Made by a program: the position numbers and the translations under genes. From NCBI RefSeq assembly GCF_048569485.1, contig NC_134357.1:355820709-355884708 (forward strand): a stretch of DNA of 64,000 nt, read 5' to 3'. How positions within the stretch are numbered: the stretch's first letter is position 1; every line of letters begins with the position of its first letter. Below, in pieces: positions 42,536-54,369 of the stretch. Origin of the DNA: Anomaloglossus baeobatrachus (lineage: Eukaryota > Chordata > Amphibia > Anura > Aromobatidae). Under the pieces are notes generated by a model. It searched no databases. It saw nothing but the letters and a program-made list of their open reading frames with translations, and was not told where the DNA came from.

Positions 42536-45500
42536 CAGGGTGGATTTGATTTTTAAATCTAACTGATTTAAATCACTAGTCAGTAAGGCTTGATTTAAAA
42601 CAGTGATTTAAATCAAAGTATCTACCTAAACTAGTTCTTGCTACTTTAACATGCAAGTAGATGAAGATTTTTAGAGTCACTTTTTATATTACTTTTTTCT
42701 CCTCAGTTTAATGGGTTAATCATTCATATTTGGACACCACTGTTCTGTTGTACTTAGGAAGGAGAAAAATAATCCTGACCTTAATAACAATTTTAAGTAG
42801 ATTTATTCAACTGAAACAATAACAACATTACAGCATAAGTTATTTGCTTAAACAAACATCCATGTTTGTTAACTAATTTGGCTAAACAAAATATATATAT
42901 ATTTTAAGAAACTTAGACTGTCAGCCCAGCCGACACATGAAAAACTTAAATACTACTGTCCCTGCTGTCCGCTATAGCTCACTTGTCGTCATCTTCATCA
43001 TCATCATCTTCTTCTTTGTTCCTATTCATAATCTGGAAAAGAAAAACAAGCTTTCCTGCTTTATTGGGTCCCAACCGATTTCTCAATTTAGAATGAATGA
43101 GTCCAAAGGAAGAGAATATTCTTTCAACGCCTGCAGAAGAAGCTACTGCTGTTAAAAGTGAAATCATTACTTGAACAGTCTCTAAATCCAAGCGCTTAAG
43201 TGACTTCCACCAGTTTACCGGTGTGACCTTCCTTAAAATATCTTCAGCAAACATATATTTCTTGAATGGTTCCCCCTTAGCTCTGAAGTTTATTATAGTT
43301 GGCATTAAAGATGGATGATTGCTGGATACCCATGTCATAGCTAACTCCTCTTCCTCAGCACTTAGGTTTTGACCCTGATATTGGATATTGACAATATTTG
43401 CCAAAAAATGAGCTGGAGTCAGTGCTTGTCCCATTCGTTTGTTTACTGCTTGTAATTTAATTTCGTCCATGTGTAGTTCTGTTTTTAAGTGTTCACTCAG
43501 TTCCTTCCAAATTTCAACAGCATCCGCAATAAAACAGCTATTTTTCTGTATTTTGTTTAAAGCTTGAGAGATGGGTTTCAGGAAGCTCAGCATATGTTCA
43601 ACATTTCTCTTAAGCCCAATGTTGAGGATTTTGGCCGTGACAGTGCCATCTATTTTATCTCAATTTTCTTCACAAAGTGTCATCAGAATAGGCCAGTTTT
43701 TGATATACTGCTCAAAACAGTCCACCACAGAGTTCCATCTAACATCTTGTGGGAGCGTTAGCTTGGTTCCACCCATCCTTTTCAGAGCTGCTGCAGCAAA
43801 ATGATTATTACGGAAGTATTTAGCAATTTCAACAACATTAGCCTTTATTTCTGGAACACTTAAGTCTTTGGCGAAGAGGTGCAGCAAATGAGCACTGCAA
43901 CCATATGTTATTAGCAGCTTTGTATTCCCTCCCTGCTCTTCTAAATCTCTTCTCCTCTTGGATACGTTTGCAGCATTGTCAGTGACCAAACTGCGTACTA
44001 GACATTTGAAGTTTTGTTCACATCTCGTTATAGCTTTTACTGCCACTTCTTGTAAGTATTCTGCTGTGTGTGCATTTCCTGACGTATCAGTTGTTTGTGC
44101 AAGGAAGACTTTACCTTCTTCTGTTGTTATACAAGCACATACAATAGGATCATTGTGGACATTACTCCACCCATCAATACTTCGGTTAACAATTTTACCC
44201 TCCAGAGCTGTTGCACATTGCTCCATTTCTCTGTCATACACTTGATCCAGCAGTTTCCCTGCAACATCAGCTCTGCTTGGTGGACTGTATCCTGGTCTCA
44301 GTGACTGAACCATATTAATGAAATGTGGGTTCTCAGTCAGACGGAAAGAAGAGTTCGTTGCATAAATAAACTGGGCAATTTTTTCATCAATCAACTCTTT
44401 TTCTAATCTGCTAGTTCTTATCACAAACCTATCTATGGTGGTTCCAGGAGGTAAAGGTTTTTTCTTCCTTTTGGGTGATGGTGATATGTGGCTGTGGGTG
44501 TCTGATGATGATGCTGCTGCTAATGAAGCACTATCCTGGATGGATAACTCTGAAACTGTAGAACAGGATGATGGTGATCTTGGAGGTGGATAGTTTCCAG
44601 AATCCATGAATTCCCCTAAACAAAAAAAGTCAATGCTGTTATTTTATTGTTTATTATACAATTTCTGCTTATTGTACACAACACATCACTTCCCCTGCCC
44701 CAAAAGGAATATTTGTTTTTCTTCATAACTGTACCAAATGACAGTAACATGCAGTAATAATAAGAAATATAATTTTTCTCACACATGACAGTTCAGTCTT
44801 TAGAAATAGGATTCAATAAAAATGTTTACCAACCTGAAGATCCTGCCTGTTCAGAAGTGTTTCTTTGGTCATCTTCATCACCGCACTTCTCATGATGTTG
44901 CCTCATTCGCGCCACCAGGCCTTGCATCTCTTTGTTGCATCGTTTGCATTTTGCACGCATGCCTGCCTTACCGATAGGCGAAGGAGCTTCATTAAAATAT
45001 TCCCAAACAGGGTCTCTTTTACGGCCTGCTGCCATTATAAGGAAAGAATGTAATAAACCTCAGATCGTACACACAAACAGATCCAGACTTGTCTGTCTGT
45101 GGCTATGCTGCAGTATTGTGCTCAAAGTTTCACTTTCATTTTCTTGTCTGCTTGCCCTTCCTCCTCACACTTAGATTCACATTCTTCTTGTGTTGTGCAG
45201 ATCTATTCCACTCCAAACAATCAGAAACATATTGTCTAACTTCTTGGACTTGGCACTGAAGGGGTTGATTCTGTATTCATAGGTTTGTAGAACAATAGGA
45301 TTAAGGTCTTTTTCTCAACTCTGTTCATGTTGTAATATTTTTTCCGTGAAGAAGAGGCTGGGACCTCTGCGGAGTCAAATTCAGTTTTGAGAACTGCGTA
45401 GGTAAACCGAGCGTCTGTGATAATATAGAAGAGAAACTGCCCACTAATCCTACAGAAACCTCTGGAAGAGCGTGGCATTGTGAATGTTACACATATACAG

Positions 45501-45676
45501 CCTTTATTCTACTGAGTTAAACAACTCAGCTTTATCTCATGATGCAAGAACCTTTGGATGGTAAAATATTTTCCTCAAAAAGCAGTTTATTGAAAAAAAT
45601 CCGATTTAAATCAAAAAAATCCGATTTTTTTTTTTTTTAATTTTTTTTTTAAAAAAACTGATTTTTATCCACCCTG
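42536..45676 (-). mobile_element. hAT element, 3141 bp, with 8-bp target duplication
   Basis: Ends CAGGGTGGATTT and ATCCACCCTG are inverted. CCTTAAAA stands directly on both sides (42528-42535 and 45677-45684), the 8-bp duplication of hAT. Sub-terminal AAATC/GATTTAAATC motifs repeat at both ends. Encodes a minus-strand transposase in two exons. Inserted into Tc1 copy A, so younger than it. Confidence 0.93.
42979..45035 (-). pseudogene. hAT transposase with BED zinc finger, one in-frame stop
   Basis: Exon 1 (about 44830-45035) starts MAAGRKRDPVWEYFN and has the BED finger pattern CKRCNKEM...RMRQHHEKC. A minus-strand donor (GTTGGT or GTAAAC near 44833-44828) and acceptor (TTTGTTTAG near 44616) bound a short intron. 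Exon 2 runs 44615 to 42979: RNase-H-like core with IDGWSNV and LVTDNAANV (likely catalytic Asp), YGCSAHLLHLFAKD and PQDVRWNS, then the C-terminal hAT dimerisation region AGVERIFSSFG and KLRNRL. One TGA near 43660 interrupts an otherwise continuous frame. About 610 residues in all, normal for the family. Confidence 0.88.
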
Positions 45677-46385
45677 CCTTAAAAACAGCCTGGAGGTGTG
45701 TTTGGGGTCATTATCCTGTTGAAAAATAAATGATGGCCCAACTAAACGCAAACCGGATGGAATAGCAGGCCGCTGCAAGATGCTGTGGTAGCCATGCTGG
45801 TTTAGTATGCCTTCAATTTTGAATAAATCACCAACCGTGTCACCAGCAAAGCACCCCCACACCATCACACCTCCTCCTCCATGCTTCATGGTGGGAACTA
45901 GGCATGTAGAGTCCATCCGTTCACCTTTTCTACAATGACACGGTGGTTGGATCCAAAGATCTCAAATTTGGACTCATCAGACCAAAGCACAGATCTCCAC
46001 TGGTCTAATGTCCATTCCTTGTGTTCTTTAGCACAAACAAGTCTCTTCTGCTTGTTGCCTGTCCTTAGCAGTGGTTTCCTAGCAGCTATTTACCATGAAG
46101 GCCTGCTGCACAAAGTCTCCTCTTAATAGTTATATATACAGTACAGACCAAAAGTTTGGACACACCTTCTCATCTCTAGAACAACTGTTAAGAGGAGACT
46201 TTGTGCAGCAGGCCTTCATAGTAAAATAGCTGCTAGGAAACCACTGCTAAGGACAGGCAAGAAGCAGAATAGACTTGTTTGGGCTAAAGAACAGAAGGAA
46301 TGGACATTAGACCAGTGGAAATCTGTACTTTGGTCTGATTTATTATTATTTATTATTATTATAGCGCCATTTATTCCGTGGCGCT

Positions 46386-49300
46386 TTACAAGTGAAAGAG
46401 GGTATACATACAACAATCATTAACAGTACAAAACAGACTGGTATAGGAGGAGAGAGGAGCCTGCCCGCGAGGGCTCACAGTGTACAGGGAATGGGTGATG
46501 GTACAATAGGTGAGGACAGAGTTGGTTGCGCAGTGGTGTACTGGACTGAGGGCTATTGTAGGTTGTAGGCTTGTTTGAAGAGGTGGGGTCTTGAGGTTCC
46601 TCTTGAAGCTTTCCACGGTAGGGGAGAGTCTGATATGCTGAGGTAGAGCGTTCCAGAATATTGGGGAGGCACGGGAGAAATCTTGTACGCGATTGTAGGA
46701 AGAGGAGATAAGAGAGGAGTAGAGAAGGAGATCTTGTGAGGATCTGAGGTTGCGTGCAGGTAGGTACCAGGAGACTAGGTCACAGATGTAAGGAGGAGAC
46801 AGGTTGTGGATGGCTTTATATGTCATGGTTAATGTTTTGAAATAGAGTCGTTGGGTTAGGGGAAGCCAGTGAAGGGATTGGCAGAGTGGCGAGGCTGGGG
46901 AATAGTGGGGGGAGAGGTGGATTAAGCGGGCCGCAGAGTTTAGGATAGATTGGAGGGTTGCAAGAGTGTTGGAAGGGAGGCCAGAGAGCAGGAGGTTGCA
47001 GTTGTCAAGGCGGGAGATGATGAGGGCATGCACTAATGTTTTTGCTGATTCTTGGTTAAGGAAAGCACGGATCTGGGAGATATTTTTGAGTTGTAGTCTG
47101 CATGAGGTGAAGAGGGCTTAGATGTGTGGCTTGAAGGATTGAGCAGAGTCGAGGGTTACTCCAAGGCAACGAGCTTGTGAGACTGGGGAGAGTGAGCAAC
47201 CATCAAGTTTGATGGAAAGGCTTGTTGGAGGAGATGACTGAGGAGGAGGAAAGACAATGAACTCTGTTTTGTCCATGTTAAGCGTTAGGAATCGCGCAGA
47301 GAAGGATGAAATAGCAGACAGACATTATGGTACTTTGGTTAGTAGAGCGGTAATGTCAGGTCTAGAGAGGTAGATCTGTGTGTCATCGGTATAGAGATTA
47401 TACTGAAAGGCGTGGGACTCTGAGCTGTCCCAGGCCGAAGGTGTAGATTGAGAACAGCAGGGGTCCAAGAACTGAGCCTTGGGGGACACCGACAGATAGG
47501 GAACGAGATGAGGAAGTGGTGTGAGAAGGGGAGACGCTGAAAGTTCGGTCGGTTAGGTATGAGGATATCCAAGATAGGGCCAAGTCTGTGATGCCCAGAG
47601 ATGAGAGAATCTGTAGTAGGAGGGCATGGTCTACTGTGTCGAAGGCAGAGGACAGGTCCAGGAGGAGGAGGATAGTGTCGCTTGGCTTTGGCGGTTAGTA
47701 GATCATTGGTGACTTTGGTTAGGGCAGTTTCAGTAGAGTGATGTGGTCGGAAGCCAGATTGTAGCCGGTCAAAGAGGGAGCAGGAGGAGAGGTATAAGGA
47801 CAATTCAAGATGGACATGCTGTTCCAGTAGTTTTGAGGCATAGGGTAGAAGGGATATGGGGCGATAGTTTGACACAGAGGATGGGTCAAGGGAGGGCTTT
47901 TTGAGGATGGGTGTAATGGAGGCATGTTTAAAGCATGAGGGGAATACACCACTTGTTAGTGATAGGTTGAAGAGATGGGTTAAGGCTGGGATGAGGACTG
48001 CGGAGATGTTGGGGATGAGATGTGATGGGAGCGGGTCAAGTGCACAGGTGGTTAGATGTGATATTGAGAATAGAGTGGAAAGATTTTCTGTCATGGTGGA
48101 GAAGCTGGATTTGGAGGAAGAGGGCTGAGTAGCTATGATAAGGGGCTGTGGTGATTGTGGGCCAAAGCTTGCTATGATGTTGTCAATCTTCTGCTTGAAG
48201 AAAGAGGCAAAGTCTTCAGCTGAGATGAGAGGAGAGGGAGGTGGTGCTGGGGGACAGAGGAGAGAATTGAAAGTGTTGAATAGCTGTTTAGGGTTGTGAG
48301 AGAGAGAAGATATGAGGGATGAGAAGTAGGTTTGTTTTGCAGCAGTGAGTGTGGACTTGAAGGTGGTGAGGGACTCTTTATATTCAATGAAGTGCTCAGT
48401 GGAATGAGACTTCTTCCATCTGCGCTCATAAATCTGAAAATAAGGAGCACTGATAGTGTAATACCAAAGCGATCGGTGGGGTATACCTGAAAATATACAC
48501 TCACCTGGATCAGTTGTGATAGTCACAACCACTAGTGCGCATGAGATAATGGTGTCTGCTGCAGCCCCACGTGGATGAGCATAGAAAAAGGGGTAGAGAA
48601 GGGGTTAATGCCGTGCATTAGCCAAAATCATGCGCTGATGCGCGGCATTAACTCCTTCTCTACCCCATTTTTTATGTCCATCTGCGCTCAGCAATTCTGG
48701 AAGCCTGTCTCAGTTGTTTAGTCTGACTCGTGTACCAGGGTTGCCTGTTGATTGTGCGGGTTTTGGTGTGTGTGAGGGGGGCAGCTGATTCGAGAGCTGC
48801 AGAGATTGTAGTGTTGTATAAAGTTGCAGCAGCATCTGCATCGTGTAAAAATGCAATGTCTGTGAGAGGGAGAAGGGACTGAGAAAGTGCGTGTAAATCA
48901 AAGTGTTTGATATTTCTGCGAGGGTGTAAAAGTTTGTGGAGGGGGGGGTTGCGTACTTGGAGAAGGGAGGGAGGAGAATGTGAGTAGGTTGTGGTCAGAC
49001 AGGGGGAGAGGCGAGAGAGAGGTTAGATAGGGAACAGAGGCGAGTGAAGATGAGGTCCAGCGTGCGGCCATCTTTGTGAGTAGCTGCAGAGGACCATTGG
49101 GTGAGAACGAAGGAGGAAGTGAGTGTTAGAAGTTTGGAGACAGATGAGTGGGAAGTGTCAATGGAGATGTTGAAATCACCCATGATGATGGTGGGGATGT
49201 CAGTGGAAAGGAATTGTAGTAGCCAGGTGGTGAAATGATCAAAAAAGGCGGTGGCTGGCCCTGGAGGGTGGTAAATGACAGCCAGTTGAAGGTTGGAGGG

Positions 49301-49980
49301 GGCGTAGATGCGTACGGAGTGCACCTCAAAAGAGGGAAGAGTAACAGAGGGTGGTAGTGGAATTGGTGTAAAGGAGCATTGGTCGGACAGGAGCAAACCA
49401 ACTCCTCCACCATGCTTGTTACTGGGGGGGGGGGGGTGGTGAGAGAGTTGGAGACCGCCATAAGAAAGTGCAGCAGGAGAGGCAGTGTCAGAGGGGGTGA
49501 GCCAGGTTTCTGTGGTGGCAAGAATGGAAAGTTTATTAGTGATGAAAGATCATGAATATAGGAAAGTTTGTTGCAGACAGAGCAAGCGTTCCATAGTGCT
49601 CCTGTTAGTGGGACTGGGGGAGCGGGGGTTGGGTGGATGGGTATGAGGTTAGAGAGGTTGCGGAAATTTGTGATAGGTTGTGGATGAGGGTTTGAAGTGA
49701 CAATAGGGATGTGGTGAGGAGGACCTGTATTAGGAGAGATATCTCCAGCAGTGAGGAGAAGCAGAGAGAGTGTTAGTAGGTGGGAGCAGGAGAGGCCATG
49801 AGATGATCGTGTCTGTCTGGAGACACTGGGTGAAATGTGGAGGAAAATATGTGAGGGGAAGGTGAGATTGGTGGGGAGGATGGAGGGAGAGATGAATAGT
49901 TCATTACTGGGTTTAGGGATCAGAAGGGGCAGTAGAAAGTGAAGTAATATAGGGGTGAAAGAGAAGAAAAACACAAACAT
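46386..49980 (-). pseudogene. LINE endonuclease-reverse transcriptase, broken
   Basis: Order on the minus strand: hydrophobic N-terminal region and endonuclease (49126-49980, NKLSYIHDLSSL; 48995-49396, IIMGDFNISID and GRTLDLIFTRL), then reverse transcriptase (47339-48532, SNYRPISLLPYASKLLEQ, LQSGFRPHHSTETALTKV, and TDDTQIYL in another frame near 47385), then C-terminal domain (46386-47033, RLDNCNLLLSGLP, LHWLPLTQRLYFKTL). These motifs and their order fit L2/CR1-group LINEs. An inserted repeat at 48429-48677 splits it. Confidence 0.85.
48429..48677. mobile_element. 249-bp insert in the LINE with 13-bp duplication
   Basis: CCATCTGCGCTCA stands on both sides (48416-48428 and 48678-48690). It contains a strong hairpin: GGGGTAGAGAAGGGGTTAAT (48591) pairs with ATTAACTCCTTCTCTACCCC (to 48667). 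The 13-bp duplication suggests retroposition. No known SINE head was recognised. Confidence 0.75.
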
Positions 49981-50037
49981 TGTTTACAGTGATTATGTTT
50001 CCAGTTACCTTCCGGTCACTTCCGGCCCATCTCTGTC

Positions 50038-50573
50038 CTAATTCAATGCATCATACTTATATGGTGCATACTTGTATTGGTGCAGACGAAAAGTCTTGTG
50101 CAGACTTTTTAGTTGCCCCCAATATATACATATACAAGTGCAATCAGCTGTGAAGGGGTGAGGTGCAGCAAGGACCTCTTGATCATTCATTCAAAGAAGC
50201 CAGATGCAGCATCACATAGGCAGAGTAAACAAAGGTAATAAAAGGAAGGTGGGGAACAGAGGGGGAAGAGGTCACAGTGAGATGTTGGAGCATGCCAGGG
50301 AGATATTGAAGCAAAGAGAGAACAGGTCAGATATTTTGGGAAAGTTGAGTGGATGGTTTAACATACCAGGTATTAGCACACAAAGCAGAGCAAAGGGGAG
50401 ATCAGTTCAGTTCATGGGAAAGTAGAGTGGACGGTTTAACATGCCTGTGGGAAGATAGACATGATGATTAGATGATGACAGAGAAGTGATGATAGATGAG
50501 CAAGTGTATCATAATAATATCTCTGGCCTAATTCAATGCATCATACTTATATGGTGCATACTTGTATTGGTGT
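50038..50573. repeat. 45-bp direct repeat pair
   Basis: CTAATTCAATGCATCATACT plus TATATGGTGCATACTTGTATTGGTG at 50038-50082 and 50529-50573, identical by eye, near the LINE 5' end. The second abuts the return to Tc1 sequence. Confidence 0.85.
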
Positions 50574-51110
50574 CTTTGTAGAAAAGGTGAACGGATGGAT
50601 TCTACATGGCTGGTTACCACCGTGAAGCATGGAGGAAGAGGTGTGATGGTGTGGGGGTGCTTTGCTGGTGACACTGTTGGGGATTTATTCAAAATTGAAG
50701 GCATACTGAACCATCATGGCTACCACAGCATCTTGCAGCGGCATGCTATTCCATCCAGTTTGCGTTTAGTTGGACCATCATTTATTTTTCAACAGGACAA
50801 TGACCCCCAACACACCTCCAGGCTGCGTAAGGACCATTTGACTAAGAAGGAGAGGGATGGGGTGCTACGCCAGATGACCTGGTCTCCACAGTCACCAGAC
50901 CTGAACCGAATCGAGATGGTTTGGGGTGAGCTGGACCGCAGAGTGATGGCAAAAGGGCCAACAAGTGCTAAGCATCTCTGGGAACTCCTCCAAGACTGTT
51001 GGAAAACCATTTCCGGTGACAACCTCTTGAAGCTCATCAAGAGAATGCCAAGTGTGTGCAAACCAGTAATCAAAGCAAAAGGTGGCTACTTTGAAGAACC
51101 TATAATATAA
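50570..51110 (+). pseudogene. Tc1 transposase C-terminal two thirds (copy B)
   Basis: Open for about 180 codons: KGERMDSTWLVTTVKHGGRG, second Asp in FQQDNDPQHT, Glu region SPDLNRIEMVWGEL, ending GGYFEEPII. The N-terminal part and first catalytic Asp were cut off by the LINE insertion at 46339. Confidence 0.85.
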
Positions 51111-51309
51111 CACATATTTACAGTTGTTTCACACTTTTTTAAGTATTTCATTCCACATGTTTTAATTCATAGTTTTGATGCCTTCAATGTGAATCTACAA
51201 TTTTCAGAGTCCTGAAAATAAAGAAAACTCTTTGAATGAGAAGGTGTGTCCAAACTTTTGGTCAGTACTGTGTGTACATATATAGATATAGATATACACA
51301 TACATACAC

Positions 51310-51341
<32 letters not shown>
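51310..51341. repeat. (TG)n microsatellite
   Basis: About 15 TG units, followed by ATAGATATATAGATATATA. Confidence 0.9.
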
Positions 51342-51342
<1 letters not shown>

Positions 51343-51377
51343 ATAGATATATAGATATATATATACATAATCTCTAT

Positions 51378-52020
51378 CTAACATTGAAATTGCAACACCA
51401 AGGAGGAAAAGATGTGGCGTTACAGAAATTACCGGATGCATGGACATGTTAATGATATGCAAATAAAGTCAAAATAATGACAACCTTTTCAAAACATCGA
51501 TTTATTCAGTATCAAGTGTAATTGTCATATGCATAAATACATGCACTTCCATCGCTTGCCATGGTTTCCATGAGGTTATTTATGGTTGTCTGAGGAATGT
51601 TCTGCCACACTGAATGCACTTGAGGAAGGCAAGTCATCAAGATCTTCTGCTGGCAGGTCCCTTTCCATATGATGACAAATGACATCTCAGATGTATACAA
51701 TGGAAGACAAGTTAAAAGACCATGCAGGCCATGGTAACACATTTAAGCCATACATGCTGCTCACAATAGTGCAAGGACCATGCGGCTTAGCACTGTGTTG
51801 AAGAATACCTCCTGGGACACTTTGTAGAAATGGCCATACCACTGGTTCCTCAACCAAATCAAGGTAACACGGAGCTGTTAATATACCTGGTATGAAGATT
51901 AGAGGGGTCCAGCTACCATACATTTTGCCAACTCACACCATAATTCTGGGAGCAGGACTGTTGGTTTTTTTTATTATTTCCCTTGTGAAAGCCTCATCAA
52001 GGTGTTGCATCTAGGGGATC
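51378..52020 (-). pseudogene. Tc1/mariner transposase relic, minus strand
   Basis: A minus-strand frame at 51687-51923 reads YGSWTPLIFIPGILTAPCYL and FLQSVPGGILQHSAKPHGP..VLPWPAWSFNLSS, a worn version of the mariner/Tc1 core around the second Asp and the LPWPARSPDLSP motif. The Asp itself is lost. 51378-51680 is the continuing 3' part. Many breaks. The family differs from the other Tc1 copies here. Confidence 0.6.
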
Positions 52021-52446
52021 TATTTTTGTGGGGATAGGCTTTACATTGCACTGTGGAAACGTTTATGAATTTTATCAGTGATATAATAAAAGTTGTTTTA
52101 ATCTTCTGTCCACTTAAGTCGGAGATTTTTTTTTTAGTATAGTATATAGTTTAGTATAGTATAGTGGACATTTCGAGTTTACTAGGTCCTCAATGGTGAT
52201 TGCTCTTCAAGGTGTTGCCCACATCTACAGAAGGAGGCTGGAATGGAGTCTGTCGTCTTTAGCAAAGAGTCCCTATTTTATGGAGATTGGTCTGGAGACC
52301 ACGTATGACTGATGTATAGGAAGGAGAGTAATGCTTGTTACCTGTCGTAACTGTTGATGCCATTATGCAAGTCACGAAAGGTCCTAAAACAGCACATTTT
52401 CAATCTCCTAAATATAATAGTAGGAATGTTAGCCGATTATTATATA
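52021..52446. other. Intergenic stretch without recognised gene
   Basis: AT-rich. Contains AGTATAGTATATAGTTTAGT-type short repeats at 52136-52166. Confidence 0.4.
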
Positions 52447-53909
52447 CAATTAGGTACATAAATATTTGAGACCGTGATACAAGTTTTGGCATTTTAGCTG
52501 TTTATGGCCATACTGAATATATAGCTTTCTTGAATAAATAAAGTGCAAACTCTCAGCTTTAATTTGAGGGTATTTACATACTCATTGGAGTAAGGGTATA
52601 GGAAATACAGCTTTTTTATATGTAGATGCTTGTTTTAAAGGGAATTAGATAATTATCTCAAGCTCTTTAATGGGCTGCATGGGCCTTTCCCTTGTTAATC
52701 CATAATCAATTAAGCAAGTAAAAGGGCTTGAGCTGATTCCAGGTGTGGCATTTCTATTTGGAGGCTGTTGCTGTGAACCCAAAACATGCAGTCAAAGGAG
52801 TTCTCAATAGAAGAGAGACCATCGTGCAGCTGAAAAAAAAGAAAGCAGAAATGTTAGGAGTGATCAAAGCAACGGTTTGGTAAATTTTGCAGAACAAAAC
52901 ACTGCTCTGCATGCACGCCCGCAGCGGCTGCAGCAAGGAGAGTGGAGGGGCTGTCATTGGAGCATTGGAGATGGTAGCAGCCGCAGTGGTGGGGTGAGGG
53001 GCATCGGTACTCACATGCTCTGCATGCACACGCCCACAAACACACACAGCTCTGCTGCATGTATGCCTGTGGTGTCGGGAGGGGAGAGCGGGGCTGGGTA
53101 GAGTGGGGGGAGGAGGTATCATTGGAGACGGTAATGGCGGTTACTCACACATCCCGACGGTTGACAGGGGAAAAGTGGAGCAAATAGCATACGCTGTTTG
53201 CTCCACAATGATGGTGCTGATCTCCTCCCTCTGCTGTAATCTGGACAGCCCAGGAGGGCGTCGATTTCACAGCAGACGCCTACTCTATGTTACTAAATGG
53301 GGTTGGAGCCCGACTATAAGAGTCTATGCCCAGAAGGCTGCCATAAAGGAGTGAGTAGCTGTCCTTACAAACACAAATCCAAGATGGCAGCCCCCAGTGC
53401 TTCAGTAAAATTAGAATTAAATAAAAACTAAATAAGAAGTAATTTTAATTTTTTATTAAATATACTTGATTTCATAATCACTATTATTAATACAAAAATA
53501 AAAAAACGCAACACCCTTCCTAAGGCAGAAAGACCCACAAACAAGCAACATCTCAAGTCAACTGCAGTAAAGGCTCACAAAGCACTACAAAGGAGGAAAC
53601 CCAGCGTTTGGTGATGTCCATGGCCTCCAGACTTCAGGCCGTCATTGTCTGCAAAGGATTCTCTACAAAGCATTAAAAATGAACATTTATTTATGGTAAA
53701 GGTAATTTGTCCAATTACTTTTGAGCTTGGATATGAATAGGCTGTGTAGAAAGATCGTTGCAGGATATTTTTGTTCAACCCCTTTAATTAAATTACAAGC
53801 ATACACTTCAAGTTGCATCTCATTTCATTTTAAATAACAAAAAGAAGTGTCACGCAGAGCCCAAATCCCGAAGATTGTCGATGTCCACATATTTCTGGAC
53901 CTAACTGTA
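52447..53909 (+). mobile_element. Tc1 relative with replaced interior
   Basis: The ends (TTAGGTACATAAATATTTGA; complement TATTTCTGGACCTAACTGTA at 53890-53909) resemble those of the 8490 element. The start keeps the helix-turn-helix DNA (ATGCAGTCAAAGGAGTTCTC at 52786) and the end keeps EETQRLVMSMASRLQAVI (about 53593-53645). The catalytic middle is gone, replaced by about 650 bp of unrelated GC-rich and AT-rich DNA (52895-53545). Confidence 0.72.
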
Positions 53910-54369
53910 CATATTAGCTATGGGAAGGACTGAGAAACGAAGATTCAAGTTACTGCACTGTAAAGGATAGCTTTATCCTGTAAGACACAATGTAGTTCCG
54001 TACACTTTTATCATGATCATATGCTTTTCCAATATAAATCTGCTCATTATAACCCACTTCCGCAGATTCGGTTTACTCTTGGAGGCCTCTTTAGTGCTTA
54101 ATAACATTTCACTTTTTCAGCTCAGTAAACTCACTGTAATCTTCATTAGTATTTTAATCACCGCTAATTAAACAGCATTGAGGCACTGAAAGCATTTTAT
54201 GCTCTGATGCTTGTTTTAGTTTAGCTTTAAAAAAATTACCATAATGGAGGCGCCTGTGTGTTTTACATGCATAGGCAGTAGGGCACTGTCACATGAATAC
54301 CTGGATGTGTGGTTCTGTTTCTTATTAACAGCTATACAGAGAAGGTACCCATAATGAAATGTATTCTGT
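53910..54369. other. Intergenic stretch without recognised gene
   Basis: AT-rich, apparently single-copy. No supported frame. Confidence 0.4.

Larger units (their letters stand above)
42128..46133 (-). mobile_element. Tc1 copy A, split by a hAT element
   Basis: Minus-strand Tc1 in two parts, 42128-42535 and 45685-46133. The parts read as one transposase region broken at LTKKE... / ...NDPKHTSRLF. Both outer ends are cut: only the inner part of the 3' inverted end is left (TCAAAGAGTTTTCTTTATTT) and the 5' inverted end is absent where it meets copy B. Several stops in the reading frame. Confidence 0.82.
46339..50569 (-). mobile_element. L2-type LINE, near full length, broken
   Basis: Minus strand. 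The 3' tail at 46339-46363 is (TTA)n-like, preceded by the GCGCCATTTATTCCGTGGCG hairpin. The protein region runs from about 49980 to 46386. The 5' flank (49981-50569) holds a 45-bp direct repeat (CTAATTCAATGCATCATACT at 50038 and 50529). At least six shifts or stops. Inserted in Tc1 copy B; no clear target duplication. Confidence 0.85.
46139..51270 (+). mobile_element. Tc1 copy B, split by a LINE
   Basis: Ends CAGTACAGACCAAAAGTTTG (46139) and complement CTTTTGGTCAGTACTG (to 51270). Tc1 parts are 46139-46338 and 50570-51270; a LINE fills the middle. Comparison with copy A shows that about 35 bp of Tc1 sequence were lost at the insertion point. Lies head to head with copy A, so 45940-46133 and 46185-46338 can fold on each other. 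Confidence 0.82.
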
